This document shows positions 10,651-21,451 of a DNA stretch of 64,000 nucleotides, in pieces. Position 1 is the first letter of the stretch, and every line of letters starts with the position of its first letter. Made by a program: the position numbers and the translations under genes. A model generated the notes under the pieces. The model was not told the origin of the DNA, made no database searches, and was given only the letters and a program-made list of their open reading frames with translations. The stretch lies in the NCBI GenBank assembly GCA_025529335.1, contig JAMYHX010000033.1, positions 100,945-164,944 of the forward strand, given 5' to 3'. Origin of the DNA: Rhizopus sp. PT2906. Taxonomy: Eukaryota > Mucoromycota > Mucoromycetes > Mucorales > Rhizopodaceae.

Positions 10651-11426
10651 TTGGAATAGATGAAACTAATGAATAAAAAAAAGATGATGGAAAAAGAAAG
10701 AAACCAATATTTCTTTCTCCTTTATTTGGCTCCAAAATTTTTTCTGCGTTTGGCTGAGACACTCACTTAAATCACCCCAGGATTTTTTGATTGGATAAAA
10801 TAACGATGACGTCCATATCTTTTTTTTTTCGAATCAGACTAGAATAAAATACTTGGGACACATGCGAAAATGCACACGAAAACACTATGTGCACACCAGA
10901 ACAGAAGGTTTCATTTATTTGTATATATCATTATCGTTCATGCTGTTCTTTATACAGGATGGTTCATATAATGGTGGCAACGTTGGCCGAATTAACTTTC
11001 TATATTTCTTTTCAAACTGTCAGTTGCCATGGTTGGCCTAAAGGTCTCAGGTGACTCGGGTCAAAATGACAGGTACAGCGTATTGCCTGCTGTCTCAAAG
11101 TATACAGACCTGTTATATACGTCTGTAACTCATTGAATACAATCGAAAGAATCGAATCAACAATTACAAAGTGAGGTGTCTGTCGTATTTGTGCGTTTAT
11201 ATCAAAGAAGATTATACATCCTTTGACTCTGTTATAGAATGAAGATCACGACGAATGAGAATTGGGTATGACGCATCTATAAGAATAACGCATTTTGTGG
11301 TCAGTTTTTTTTTGTTTCTTTAAAGAATGACAACAAGAAATGCCTGTAAGGCAAGCAAGACAGAAAGACAAATAGTAAAATCCAATAAAAAAGCAATTAT
11401 GTATACGTTACACTAAGTTTTTGATC
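10651..11426. other. Intergenic spacer
   Basis: Upstream region of the Tra2-like gene up to MITE copy 2. AT-rich with polypyrimidine tracts. No gene, tRNA or repeat was recognised. Confidence 0.5.
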
Positions 11427-11791
11427 AACACTACATGTACCAGAAAATGCACCAGAATATAGGCCAATGTTACGGGCGCTTCCTTGGGGCACTACCTATG
11501 TTGTTACTATACAACTTCACATTACCAAACTCTCTGCCTAACCTAAGGCTTGTCCAGTTCACTCTCTTCTGACATAAAATGTGAATTACATGTGTTCTTG
11601 TATCTTTGTTGATAAACTGACAACATAAAACTAGAATAAATAACATTTCTTTTTTATCTCTTTCTTCTTCTTGAAAAGAAACGAAACAAAATGGTGAAAA
11701 GCTTTGTTGGATTACATCACGAGCAATAGGTAGAGGTAGTGCCTGTAGTATTAGTCTAATTTCTGGTGCATTTTCTGGTGCATGTAGTGTT
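11427..11791. mobile_element. MITE copy 2 (365 bp, complete ends)
   Basis: Full-length partner of the copy at 2054-2406. Left end AACACTACATGTACCAGAAA and right end (read in reverse) AACACTACATGCACCAGAAA form imperfect terminal inverted repeats of about 31 bp. Apart from a 12-bp deletion and three substitutions in the left repeat of copy 1, I see no differences between the two, which suggests recent mobility. Both elements have the same orientation, 9.4 kb apart. No transposase of the matching family is visible in the window. Confidence 0.87.
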
Positions 11792-12387
11792 TCCTTAAAT
11801 TTTGACCATCACAAGGGAACCTTTGGATGTCTAGCAGTACTAAAGGTATTAGCTGGCGAATTTTTTATGCTTCTAGAGAAGCTTTCAAGAAGCTTAAAAT
11901 ATTTTTTCTACATGCTTCAGGTAAGTGTATAAGCTTGGTATCTGTGATGTAATTATATTTTCTCTTAAAACTTATCATCTATAGACACCCAACTACATTT
12001 GTGGAGCTTGATATACTGTGGGCAAGGCTTCTTTGAGATCTGGAGAGAAAGTTTTATTGACATAAAGCCTAAATTTAAAGATCACCTGGAGTTCCTCCCA
12101 GCTGGCATACAATTCTACTGGGACATGAAGATGAGTGTGACTTACGCAAAATCGATATAGATGTTGTTATTCATACTTGTACTAATAAAATATAGGAATT
12201 GTTATGCCTGACAGACAAAGTAATAGAAGATCTCAAAGAAGAACATGTGAAAGCACTGCAGAAATATAGATACAGCAGTTGCCCTGTACCAACACTGAAG
12301 GAGCTTATTAATCCAATCATCCTAAAGCTCACTCAGGAAAAAGATAGTGTTGGGATGGTACATCTGGGTCCTTTCTATAGTCAATAA
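11792..12387 (+). pseudogene. Gene fragment of unknown family
   Basis: Three segments read in one plausible gene order: about 11985-12138 (starting DTQLHLWSLIYCGQGFFEIW after an ATAG acceptor), then 12196-12387 ending with HLGPFYSQ and a TAA stop. The first part before 11930 has several stops. The pieces look like the C-terminus of a lineage-specific protein that lost its 5' end at the MITE boundary. No known domain is recognised. Confidence 0.35.
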
Positions 12388-12731
12388 ATCATGGGTAATA
12401 CTAGGGGCACTGCAAAAGGGATACTCGATATTCATTTAAATAATTTAATGAAGGAGACTCTTTATCTTATCCCCATATTTTGAAATCTCTTGTAACTTCA
12501 AAAGAACATAGAGTTTTACTCCTGATAATTTAATAAGCTCTTCTCCATTGTCCAATATCACTTGACAAGCATCTTTCTTAAACAGCTCTTGTTTAATTTA
12601 AAGAAGTTGCACCTAATAATAAATATATTTTAAAAGAGGAGAGAAAAGGAGAGAGAGAGAGGCTTTATTGTATCTCCCACTTTCAAACATACTTGATTTA
12701 TAGTTTATACATCCTTTATCACAAAGCTTCT
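12388..12731. other. Intergenic spacer
   Basis: No supported gene. A short GA run lies near 12650. This is the 3' flank of the TatD gene. Confidence 0.5.
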
Positions 12732-13823
12732 TTATTTACACAATCCAACAAACTCTTGCCAGTTTTTCTGTGTCACTTGCACCACTTTTTGCACAGACCA
12801 CTGACGTGTTTGTGCTATTATTTTAGTGATTTCTATCATACAGGTGTCTAAGCCTTTAGGCGAATTAAGATCGGATTCTATCAACAGTCTATCCTCAGGT
12901 ACTGCCTTGATCAATTCAATAAACTTTTCTGTCGGCAATAGTCTAGCATTAATGACAGCTGAGAATGATATGTAGATCTTGAATCCATTGAGCTGCATAA
13001 ATTGATGGATAGTCGCTGGTGATCCGCCATATGAATGCAAACAGAGGCGAAGAGGAGAGAAGGGCTTATTGAGCTTTTTTAGCTTTCTGTTACTGTACTG
13101 TCCAGACTGTTCTTTAAGATAGTTGTATAGGTGACCTTGGCCTTGCACACAATGAGCGCTTATACCTCGATCGAGCTCTCGTGCCAAATTACTCTGAATT
13201 TCAAATATTCTCAACTGATGCTCAATGGAGCATTGAACATTCGTTGGTTTAACTCCGTGCCATTCAATTGCACCTCCAGGTAGTAACTTGGCTGCCCTGT
13301 CAAGCCCGATTTCCCCAACAAGCGCGTTTGGATGGTCAAGTAGCCTTTGACGTAGATTTTGATACCACACCTCATATGGAAATGGATCTTTCAAATCATG
13401 TATCATTTGTTCTAGTTCATCTTCATGAGGGCACGTGAGAACACTCTTGTAATGCTCCTTTGCTGGCTTTTCTTCGATCATCAATCTATAACAAAACCAT
13501 GGATGAATACCTTTCCTAAAGATTTAAGTGATATGGTTTTCTCTTTTTTAAAATATAATCTGTTTACCAAATGAAGGAATACACATATTCTCTCGCTCTT
13601 TATTACATTCTGCTGCTACTTTGGACACCATATCCCAATCATCTTGTCTGACGCCCATGATAGTAATATGACCTGTCTGTAATTGACGAATCATGGGTAT
13701 ATTGGCAATATCATCGTGTGGATGACAGTGAGCATCGCATACATATGGGGAAAGACTTTCATCAAATGGTTCATCCGTCTTGGGAACACCATGTTGACTA
13801 AAGTCTATGTCTTCTTCACTCAT
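12732..13823 (-). CDS. TatD-family metal-dependent hydrolase (Scn1-like)
   Basis: TIM-barrel metallohydrolase of the TatD family, usually 3'-exonuclease-like; the fungal subgroup includes Scn1 (Cut9-interacting protein). Two exons, 13568-13823 and 12732-13510, close in frame and give 344 residues. Metal ligands are visible in order: DAHCHPHD near residue 30 (HxH), GEIGLD (Glu), a His in SAHCVQGQGH, LCLHSYGG (His) and IESDLNSP (Asp). A segment with basic residues (NRKLKKLNKP) is inserted before the last His and is absent from short bacterial TatD. It faces the beta-adaptin gene head-to-head across about 770 bp. Confidence 0.85.
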
Positions 13824-14591
13824 ACTTGACTAAATAATGAAAAAAAGAAAAGAAGCAAAAAAACTCTATATTTTATAGTCTAATAAAAAGAGCGCAACAA
13901 AATCTGGTTTTCCTATTTTGTACAAATTCAAAGACAGCAGTGTCATTGCATCCCTCTTGTATCCTTTGAACAAGATAATAAAATGTGTCGACAGTTTACA
14001 TCAATAAAAAGATAGTAACACGACATTAAATCTGTATTAAAGAATATGCTACTCCTTGAACGAGATGAGGTTGCCACGGCACCAATCGAAGAAGCAAACC
14101 AATGCGAGTCATCATTTCGTCACTCAGCTTCGACGAAAAGCATAGCAAATGGGAGAAAAAAAAAGTATGACTCGTATAGCTTCCTTAAAGATAAACTTTC
14201 ACAAAAATTGTACATTCTATAATAAACTGCTGGCTATCAACCAGATCAACCTATTGTAGCATTCATATAAATTTAAGCCAGCTGTGCTGATTGCATGACT
14301 AAAAAAAAAAAATCGCCTATTTAGAGGATATAGATATTGCATTTGATCATATATTCAACCTACGTCAGTTATACAAGATACAAATTAATGGTACCCAAGT
14401 TGGTTTACTTGCTTAGTATTTACAGTAACAGGATCAATAACATGCTACCATCATATTTACTTGAACCTTTGGGCAACTCTAAACAGGTCTATTAGAGAAG
14501 CAGACAAATAAATATGATTGGCTGATTGAAAAAGAGAGAAAGACAGAATTAAATTATCAGTTTGCCCTTTTTTCTGTACTTCATCTATACA
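13824..14591. other. Divergent promoter region (TatD / beta-adaptin)
   Basis: Spacer between two genes transcribed away from each other. AT-rich, with an A12 run near 14300. No specific site was recognised and no gene is supported. Confidence 0.45.
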
Positions 14592-17114
14592 ATGTCTGAT
14601 GCCAAGTATTTTCAAAGAGGTATATACATATATACACACTACTTTTTCTTTCTTTCTTTGACTAATTTTGCTTTCTTTTAATGTAGGAAAAATTCAAGAG
14701 CTTCGAGCAGAACTTACCTCTGAAAAGCGTGATCAAAAGCATCAACGAAAGAAGACAGTGATGAAGAAAATTGTCGCCAATATGACCATGGGAAACGACA
14801 TGTCACCACTCTTTCCGGATATTCTTAATGTAATGCAAGTACCTGTACTTGAAATTAAGAAAATGGTCTACCTTTACATCATCAATTACGCACGAACAAA
14901 ACCTGATATGGCAGTGATGGCCATATCTATGTTTATCAAAGTAAAAAGGAACAAATGTAAATGATTGATTTCTCTTACTTATATGTATACACAAAAGGAT
15001 GTAGAGGATCCTAATCCATTAATAAGAGCTTTGGCCATACGTACTATGGGTTATATCCAGGTCGAAAAGATTGTTGATGTACTTGTTGATCCACTCCGAC
15101 ACAGCTTAAAAGATAGAGATCCTTATGTAAGAAAGACAGCTGCTATATGCGTGGCCAAGCTATACATGTACGATAAAGTCCTGGTAGAGAGCGAGCATTT
15201 TGTTGACATGCTGAGAGATTTATTGGCCGACCCTAATCCGACAGTATGTGCATATTCCATATATAGTTACTCCTATGGTGTGAACTTATATTTTATCATA
15301 GGTAGTAGCTAGTGCCGTGGCAGCTTTAACAGAGATATCCGAGCGATCTGATAACATCCAACTGCGACTCAATCATTCTACAGCAAGTAAGCTGGTAGCT
15401 GCTCTAGGAGAATGCTCAGAGTAAGTATCGAGGATAGCATTGTATTTGTAGTCGACTGGTTAATGATCAGGTTAGATGGGGACAGACTTATATACTGGAA
15501 GCACTCATGTACTATGTACCTCAGGATGCTGGAGATGCAGAAATGCTGGCTGAACGTATATCACCTCGTCTTCAGCATGCAAATTCAGCCGTTGTGCTTA
15601 CGACAACCAAGGTCATTATGTATCTTATGAACTATATGAGTAATGAAGAGGAGATCAACCAACTGTGTCGTAAATTGGCACCTCCATTAGGTATACATAT
15701 TACATCAAAGTAATTACTTTTTATTTTATTCATATTCCTTTGTTACAGTCACCTTACTCGCCTCTGGATATGAAGTACAATATGTGGCACTTCGTAACAT
15801 ACAGTTGATAATTCAAAGAAGACCAGAGATCTTAAAGAACGATATCAAAGTCTTTTTCTGTAAATATGACGATCCTATCTGTGTGAAGCTAGGAAAGTTA
15901 GAGATCATATTTAGGTTAGCGAATGAGCGAAATGTTGATATGGTACTTCATGAACTGAAAGAGTAAGTCGCTTCATAATAAGAGAAACACGAGACATGAA
16001 CCTCTTGATGATAGATATGCAGCAGAGGTAGACGTCGATTTTGTTCGAAAGGCGGTTAGAGCCATTGGTCGATTGGCTGTCAAGATTGAAACAGCAGCTG
16101 ACAAATGTATTGCTGCTCTTTTGGAATTAATTCAAACCAAAGTAAACTATGTTGTCCAAGAGGCTATTATAGTCATTAGGGTAAAAGAATAATTAAGCTA
16201 CAGCAAAGGGATGACAGGAGAACTTATAAAAAATATAGGACATATTTAGAAAATACCCCAATCAATATGAAAGTATTATCTCTACACTATGTGAAAATTT
16301 GGATGATTTGGATGAGCCTGAAGCAAAGGCGTCCATGATATGGATCATTGGACAGTATGCAGATAGAATTGAAAATGCTGATCAATTGTTGGATGACTTT
16401 TTATATACATTTCTTGAAGAACCTCATGAGGTAAAAAGAGATATGGCCACCACAGTCCTGTGTATTGACATGGATATTTCGTAGGTACAATTGGCATTAC
16501 TCACAGCAACAGTCAAGTTGTTTGTTCAGCGACCCACAGCTGGTCAAGAACTTGTGCCCAAGGTGCTGAAGTGGGCAACGGAGGAAGTAGATAATCCCGA
16601 TTTACGAGATCGTGGTTATATATACTGGCGTCTGCTTTCCACAGATCCAGCTGCAGCCAAGGTAAGCAACATTCGCTTGTGTAATCCTCTTCTCAAACTA
16701 AATGACCATGATACATAGGCTGTCGTTTTATCCGACAAACCTGCCATCACGACAGAAAGCGACAATCTTGATCCTCACTTTCTGGATGAGCTATTACTCC
16801 ACATTGGCTCTTTAGCCTCTGTTTATCATAAGAGTCCAACGTCATTTATCAGTCGCTATAAGCCACGACACCTCATCCCATCTCCTGCACTTCAAAAACG
16901 ATCTGAACAAACATATTTAACACAACAGCAACAGCAACAACAACAACAACAGCAGCAATCATGGACAATGGTTCAGCAACAAGAACCCTATCAACCTTCT
17001 CCCGTTCCACCTCAAGCACAACTCAATGATTGGAGCTATAATGCGGCTACAGGTGCACCTCGTATCATGTCTTCACAGTCGAGTAATCCATACTCAATGG
17101 ACTTGCTACAGTAA
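14592..17114 (+). CDS. Beta-adaptin, AP-1/AP-2 type clathrin adaptor large subunit
   Basis: Large subunit of a clathrin adaptor complex acting in vesicle budding at the trans-Golgi or plasma membrane. Ten exons close in frame: 14592-14619, 14687-14940, 14998-15243, 15302-15420, 15476-15690, 15749-15962, 16015-16180, 16239-16430, 16485-16661 and 16719-17114, giving 668 residues. The N-terminus MSDAKYFQRGKIQELRAEL and KKIVANMTMGNDMS are hallmarks of the beta-adaptin trunk, followed by HEAT repeats with DPNPLIRALAIRTMG. After the trunk there is only a polyglutamine hinge (about residues 610-625) and a short Pro/Gln-rich tail. The C-terminal appendage (ear) domain of animal beta-adaptins is absent, as in yeast homologs. 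AP-1 versus AP-2 cannot be decided. Confidence 0.92.
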
Positions 17115-17129
17115 ACTTTTTATTTCATT

Positions 17130-17711
17130 CTAGTCAAACTTGATGTATTCTTCCTTGACTTGAATCAAATAAAAAAGCGATGAAACTATTGTGGGTTTAG
17201 TATAAAACGCTTTCTTTAAAAAATAAAACTGACCTGCAACGAATAAGGGTGACATGAAAGGACCATTCAGTTTGCAGCCCTTAAAGACGAGTAACTCACC
17301 AGCATAGTGAGTCAAGGCAATGACATATGTCCAAATAGCGAGATTGTACATGCTAAAGAAAGAGAGATTAATTGGAATAAAAGCAAAAGTAATCTCTTAC
17401 AATCTATGTTCAAGATGAAAAGCGGCATAAATGCGAATCATACTGACAGACCATGTCCAGGTAGCAAAGAGACGACCACTGAGTGGTGTGACTGAAATAG
17501 AGAATGAGCAAAGAGGAAACTAGGACGATGAAATAAAAAAGTTACCTTCATGAGGTTTATTGGCATAAACGCGCTTCGTGAGCGTATCAGTACAAAAGTT
17601 TTGAATAGAGTTGAAGATACCAAGAGCAGATGTAAACAAGAGCCATTTAGGCAAGTAGCCTTCAGGAAGAGTAGAAAAGATGTCAATAAATTGTCTATAA
17701 AAGGATTCCAT
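17130..17711 (-). CDS. ERG28: ERG28, ergosterol biosynthesis scaffold protein
   Basis: ER membrane scaffold that holds the C-4 demethylation complex of ergosterol synthesis together. Four exons close in frame: 17546-17711, 17401-17491, 17234-17352 and 17130-17185, giving 143 residues, close to the 148 of yeast. Typical segments are LPEGYLPKWLLFTSALGIFN at the N-terminus, NSIQNF, then TPLSGRLFATWTW and HYAGELLVFKGCKL, with four hydrophobic helices. I chose the ATG at 17711; the frame stays open upstream to 17843 but that extension is unlike the family. The last intron is 48 nt and free of stops, so its retention would add 16 residues. Stop codon lies 15 bp from the beta-adaptin stop (convergent). 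Confidence 0.9.
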
Positions 17712-17950
17712 GGTTCTAAAAAGAAATATAGAGAGCGTCGTGCCAACACCAATTCCCAGTTGATTCAAGTCGGACTGCAGATATGATATTATCTCTTCAA
17801 GCCGCGCTCTAGTTAAATTAATCTCCCGCAAATTATGCATCAAATGTTTGGAAAGTTATTGCTCTTCCTGTTCAGTGTTTGGAGACCCCATGCTTATAAA
17901 GAATAAGCTTTGACATGTTTATTGAATGAGTATAAAATAAAAAGAAAAAT
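17712..17950. other. Upstream flank of ERG28
   Basis: Short AT-rich spacer. An open frame runs back to 17843 in the ERG28 frame but is probably 5' untranslated sequence. Confidence 0.4.
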
Positions 17951-18490
17951 CAATATTTCGTCGACCCTTCTTTTTCAGCAATTACTGCCTCACACCGAGC
18001 CTTTATGCTTCCGGTCAAACATGCCATTAATCTAGAGCTTGTTTTCTTTCGCTTTTCTCTCAATACAATACGCAACTCTTCAGTATTTCTTATCTTATTC
18101 TTTTTTTACTTGATGAGATTTCCCAAAGTGGCTCAAACATGTTCTATTGGGTTCAAATCAGATCTTTACGCTGGCCAGCACCCAAAGTCCTTGATCTGGT
18201 GAGCTTCTTTCCATCATTGAGCATAACCGCCAGTTGTAGAAACTAGATCCATCTTCTTGGAATATAAAGCTCCTGCTCTCTTTGTTCTGCGATCCAGGCT
18301 GAAAGTTTTGGAATAAAATATTTATATATTTGTCTTGATCAACTGTACTATCAACCAAGGCCAAAGGGCTAAAACCATTTACATGAAAGCAGCACCAAAT
18401 TATCACCCCATTGTTTATGGAGGTACCAAGTATAATAAGAAGAAAAGAAGGAAGAGAAACAGGAAGAAAAAAAGAAGCAAGAAACAAAAA
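17951..18490 (-). pseudogene. Tc1/mariner-type DDE transposase fragment
   Basis: Read on the minus strand this stretch resembles the C-terminal half of a Tc1/mariner transposase: a FHVNGFSPLALVDSTVDQDKY-like segment (strand and D region), then FIFQEDGSSFYNW, corresponding to the second catalytic Asp block. A broken counterpart of the SPDLNPIEH block follows (FEPNRTCLSHFGK), and a basic tail with several stops ends near 17955. The N-terminal DNA-binding part is missing, and frames shift. It lies head-to-head with the Fanzor fragment that starts at about 18640. It is a dead relic. Confidence 0.6.
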
Positions 18491-18639
18491 CTAACGACTA
18501 ATCCAAATGAAAAAAAGAATCAAATTGCCAAAAACAGGTATGCAATCAATTTTAGTTTTGACAATCAAGTCTTATCTAATTGTTGTTTTAAAGAAGTCAA
18601 AAGTGGAAGCCCGCAAAGTTGTAAATGGAAAGAGAGAAA

Positions 18640-18987
18640 ATGTCCTTTGTAGTCTTTGGTGCGGAGATATTTGGAAAAGACTTGATAAAGCTGAAGGGAA
18701 ACAGGTGCGGTGTTACTGGTGTCTTTTGGTGAACGTTAAAAAGAAGAGAAGCAGCTGGAGATCTCATCACCGTTACAATTGATGAATACAAGGCTTCCAA
18801 AGTTTACAACACTTGTAGTAATGATCCTCTTGCAAGAATGTCTGGATTGAAAGGCTTTAATGTCCTGGTTTGTAACACCTGCAAGATATTATGGCAACGA
18901 GATATCAACGCTTGTAAGAATATGCTGTCTATTTCTCTTTCGATTTGGGATGGAAGAGGTCGACCTTCCAAGTATAGAAGAAATTAA
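18640..18987 (+). pseudogene. Fanzor (eukaryotic TnpB-like) nuclease, C-terminal fragment
   Basis: One frame of 116 codons, interrupted by a single TGA at 18730-18732, reads as the C-terminal region of a Fanzor protein, the eukaryotic relative of TnpB/Cas12 guided nucleases. Visible are VVFGAEIFGKD, an LKRREAAGDLITVTIDEYK segment leading into the zinc ribbon, and then VCNTCKILWQRDINACKNM. RDINA matches the RuvC-III RDxNA block with the catalytic Asp. The first CxxC of the zinc ribbon has decayed (TCSND), the second (CNTC) is intact. It ends GRGRPSKYRRN-stop. The RuvC-I and RuvC-II regions are not recognisable upstream. The copy is truncated and inactive. Confidence 0.68.
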
Positions 18988-19941
18988 AATCGCCGTAATG
19001 AAGAAGATGTCTGATAATTTTACTTGATTTTTATTGAATTTTTGCATAGTACGAACACTAGTTCGGTGTGACTGTAGAGAAATCGAATAATTACGTTTAT
19101 TTTCCTTTTCTCCCTCTTTGTGTTTCCTATGCTCTATATACTCCTCATTTACATTCTACAATAATCTAGTCATACCACTCCGCGATGTGTGTCTCAATGA
19201 TAAATAAATAATTGGTAACATTGACGAAGGATGTGGTGATTCCTCGCCCATGATTTTCAAATATCAGCATCCTCTTGTTTTATATTCGGCAAAAAGATCT
19301 TAAACGTCTCCAAAAGAGAAACAATGGAGCACTTTTAATTTATATTACCAAAGATAAAACACAGCTTTTAAGACTTTAAATCACATCATTTTGTCTTCTC
19401 TTTGCTAAAGCTGCCAATTTTTTTTTTTTTCTTTGTTTCCAGCATCATTTTGGGCAAAAAGGTATACAATGTGAGTATTATGAAAAATTAAAGTTGTTCG
19501 GAGAGAGAAATCAGTGGACAATTATGCGCGCGCACACTATAGATGAAGGAGATAAGGAGAAGGAAAGAGGGTGAGGTTAGGTATACAAAGAAAGGGGGAG
19601 GGAAAAGAGGGAGTTTGTTACTAGACAACTGTTGCCTAGTAACTTGTTTCTCACTTAATATGGTTACCTATCATTTAAAGAGATGAAATGTGCTGTCATG
19701 CTGTCAGACAAGATAAAAAGGATGTATTGGAATACACTATAGAAAACTGCAACGATGCTTCAGCTTTTTTGTATTATATTTGGTATTGTAGAACATGCAA
19801 CAGGGACATGATTTTCAACAAGCTTTTTTTTTTTTTTTTTTTTCATATGATTCCATGTTCACGTGAAAATATGTCAAAGTATCATGATAAATTCGAAATT
19901 TATCTTTTTTTTTTTTTCTCTTTTTCTTTTTCTTTAAAGAA
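18988..19941. other. Long upstream region of the OPI1-like gene
   Basis: About 950 bp with purine-rich stretches (19550-19615), T-runs near 19830 and 19905, and a palindromic site at 19618-19644. A 90-codon open frame at 19688-19957 crosses the T-runs and is not credible as a gene. An extra 5' non-coding exon of the OPI1-like gene could lie here. Confidence 0.45.
19618..19644. promoter_or_regulatory. 27-bp palindrome made of two RFX/X-box-like motifs
   Basis: The sequence reads GTTACTAGACAAC, one T, then GTTGCCTAGTAAC. The two halves are near-perfect reverse complements, with one mismatched pair and a single central base. Each half fits the RFX X-box pattern RYYNYY-N-RRNRAC. It lies about 300 bp upstream of the OPI1-like start codon. 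Binding by an RFX factor is an inference from the motif only. Confidence 0.45.
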
Positions 19942-20769
19942 ATGTCCAACAATATGAATAAACATCGACACAATAAGCCAGTTAGAACAGAACCATATCA
20001 AAAGCACAATAGTAGTAAATGGCAACAAATTGTAGTCGGAGCTAGTTCAGCAGCAGGAACAACTGCAGCTATTATTAGTGAAGAAAGTATGAAGTGCTTA
20101 AAATACTGTCTTTATTGGCTACAATATGCCATACAACATATTGAACAGCAAATGACATTAATCAAGAATTATTTGGTATCAGCAGCACAGTCTAATCGAT
20201 TATTAGTCACGCCTCATCAAAGGACTACATCTCATCAAAGAAGTTCAGTGCTATCATCTATTAAAAGAGACATTGTCCATACACTAAGAAAAGTAGTTGA
20301 AGTCATTAGTAAATATGCTGGTGCATCTTTACCATCACAGGCAAGACAAACCGTTAGAGGATTTATTCTTAATTTACCAGAAAGATGGGTAAGATCAACT
20401 TTATTCTGTACTATTCTGTAACTAACCACTTCATAGGCTACACTCAATGATATTCACTCAACAACCACCTCACCCGCTCTATCACCCATGCTATTACCCA
20501 CATCTACCTTATCCTCACCAGGTCCAGGCACACCCGATCACAATAAACAAGAAGAGGCGGCGATCAAATTATTGACATTTGGTCAAGAATCTATTGAAAT
20601 GCTAAACTCTGTGGAGACCATCTTTTCCGATACCGTCGATCGAGCTGAATTATGGATTGATCGACTAAAGATGGTACCTGGAATAAACAGCTCTAGCACA
20701 ACAACAACAACAGAAATACCAGAGGACGTTAAATTGCCTCCTATTCGAAATTTAAAGCTTGATCATTAA
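19942..20769 (+). CDS. OPI1: OPI1-family transcriptional regulator of phospholipid genes
   Basis: Member of the fungal Opi1 family; in yeast Opi1 represses inositol/phospholipid genes in response to phosphatidic acid at the ER. Two exons, 19942-20388 and 20437-20769, give 259 residues. The core signature is well preserved: IKRDIVHTLRKVVEVISKYAG followed by LPSQARQTVRGFILNLPERW at the exon 1 end, then LTFGQESIEMLNSVETIFSD and DRAELWIDRL. The protein is shorter than yeast Opi1 and lacks an obvious leucine zipper, FFAT motif or polyglutamine tract. A preceding exon cannot be excluded. The gene ends about 90 bp before the stop of the convergent secreted-protein gene. Confidence 0.83.
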
Positions 20770-20858
20770 AAATATATATATATACTTTAATATTCTAAAC
20801 CAGTTAAACATGTAATAAACACTTGGGTAATGTAGTATAACTACTATCCGCGCGCATA

Positions 20859-21377
20859 CTAGTTAAACGTGTAGTGAACACTCTTTAAATACTGAGGTTT
20901 AAAACTGCTACCATCAGGATTAAATGCTTCGTAACTAAGGTCAGATCTGTCATCTCCGTTAATATTAAGCCATCCACCACCAGGAACAGTCAGAGTAAAG
21001 GAATCACTTTGGACACCATTGACTTTGGTATGAAACTAGATTGTCATGTTGGCTTATGAATTTATATATGATAAAAGAGATACTTACTGCAAAATCAACA
21101 ATATCTTCTTTATTGCCTGATTTGACACAATCATAGACTGTATACGGACAACAGGCACTTTCACCTGGTTTCAAATCTTCTCTCTTGAAACGCCTGTAGA
21201 AATCATTTAGCTTGTACATTCTTCATTTATTGCAACTTACTTGAACACGTTAGCACCAGTGTTCAATGGAAACTGCCAAATGAATAAGGAAGCATGCTTG
21301 GATGTATTATAAATACAAAAAGCAAAAGTATGATGAGCAGCAATGACACACAAGAAGAGTAATAAAAAACGGCGCAT
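20859..21377 (-). CDS. Small secreted protein of unknown function
   Basis: Three exons, 21241-21377, 21088-21193 and 20859-21035, close in frame to 139 residues. Residues 1-20 (MRRFLLLFLCVIAAHHTFAF) form a clear signal peptide. The mature part has four cysteines (one after the cleavage region, CC in the middle and one more) and a predicted beta-rich end with FTLTVPGGGWLNINGDD. I do not recognise the family. A cell-surface or extracellular role is likely from the signal peptide; there is no GPI-type tail or membrane helix. Confidence 0.65.
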
Positions 21378-21451
21378 TTAAGATTTTAGTTGGTTTACAT
21401 CATGGTTCAAAAGTTTATTAGTTATATCTGTTTTATGCCTCTTTGTTCGCT

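Noticed and set aside
18145..18165. tRNA B-box-like GGGTTCAAATC
   Set aside because: It is the reverse complement of the Asp-Leu-Asn-Pro-type region of the Tc1/mariner fragment; no A-box or acceptor stem is present.
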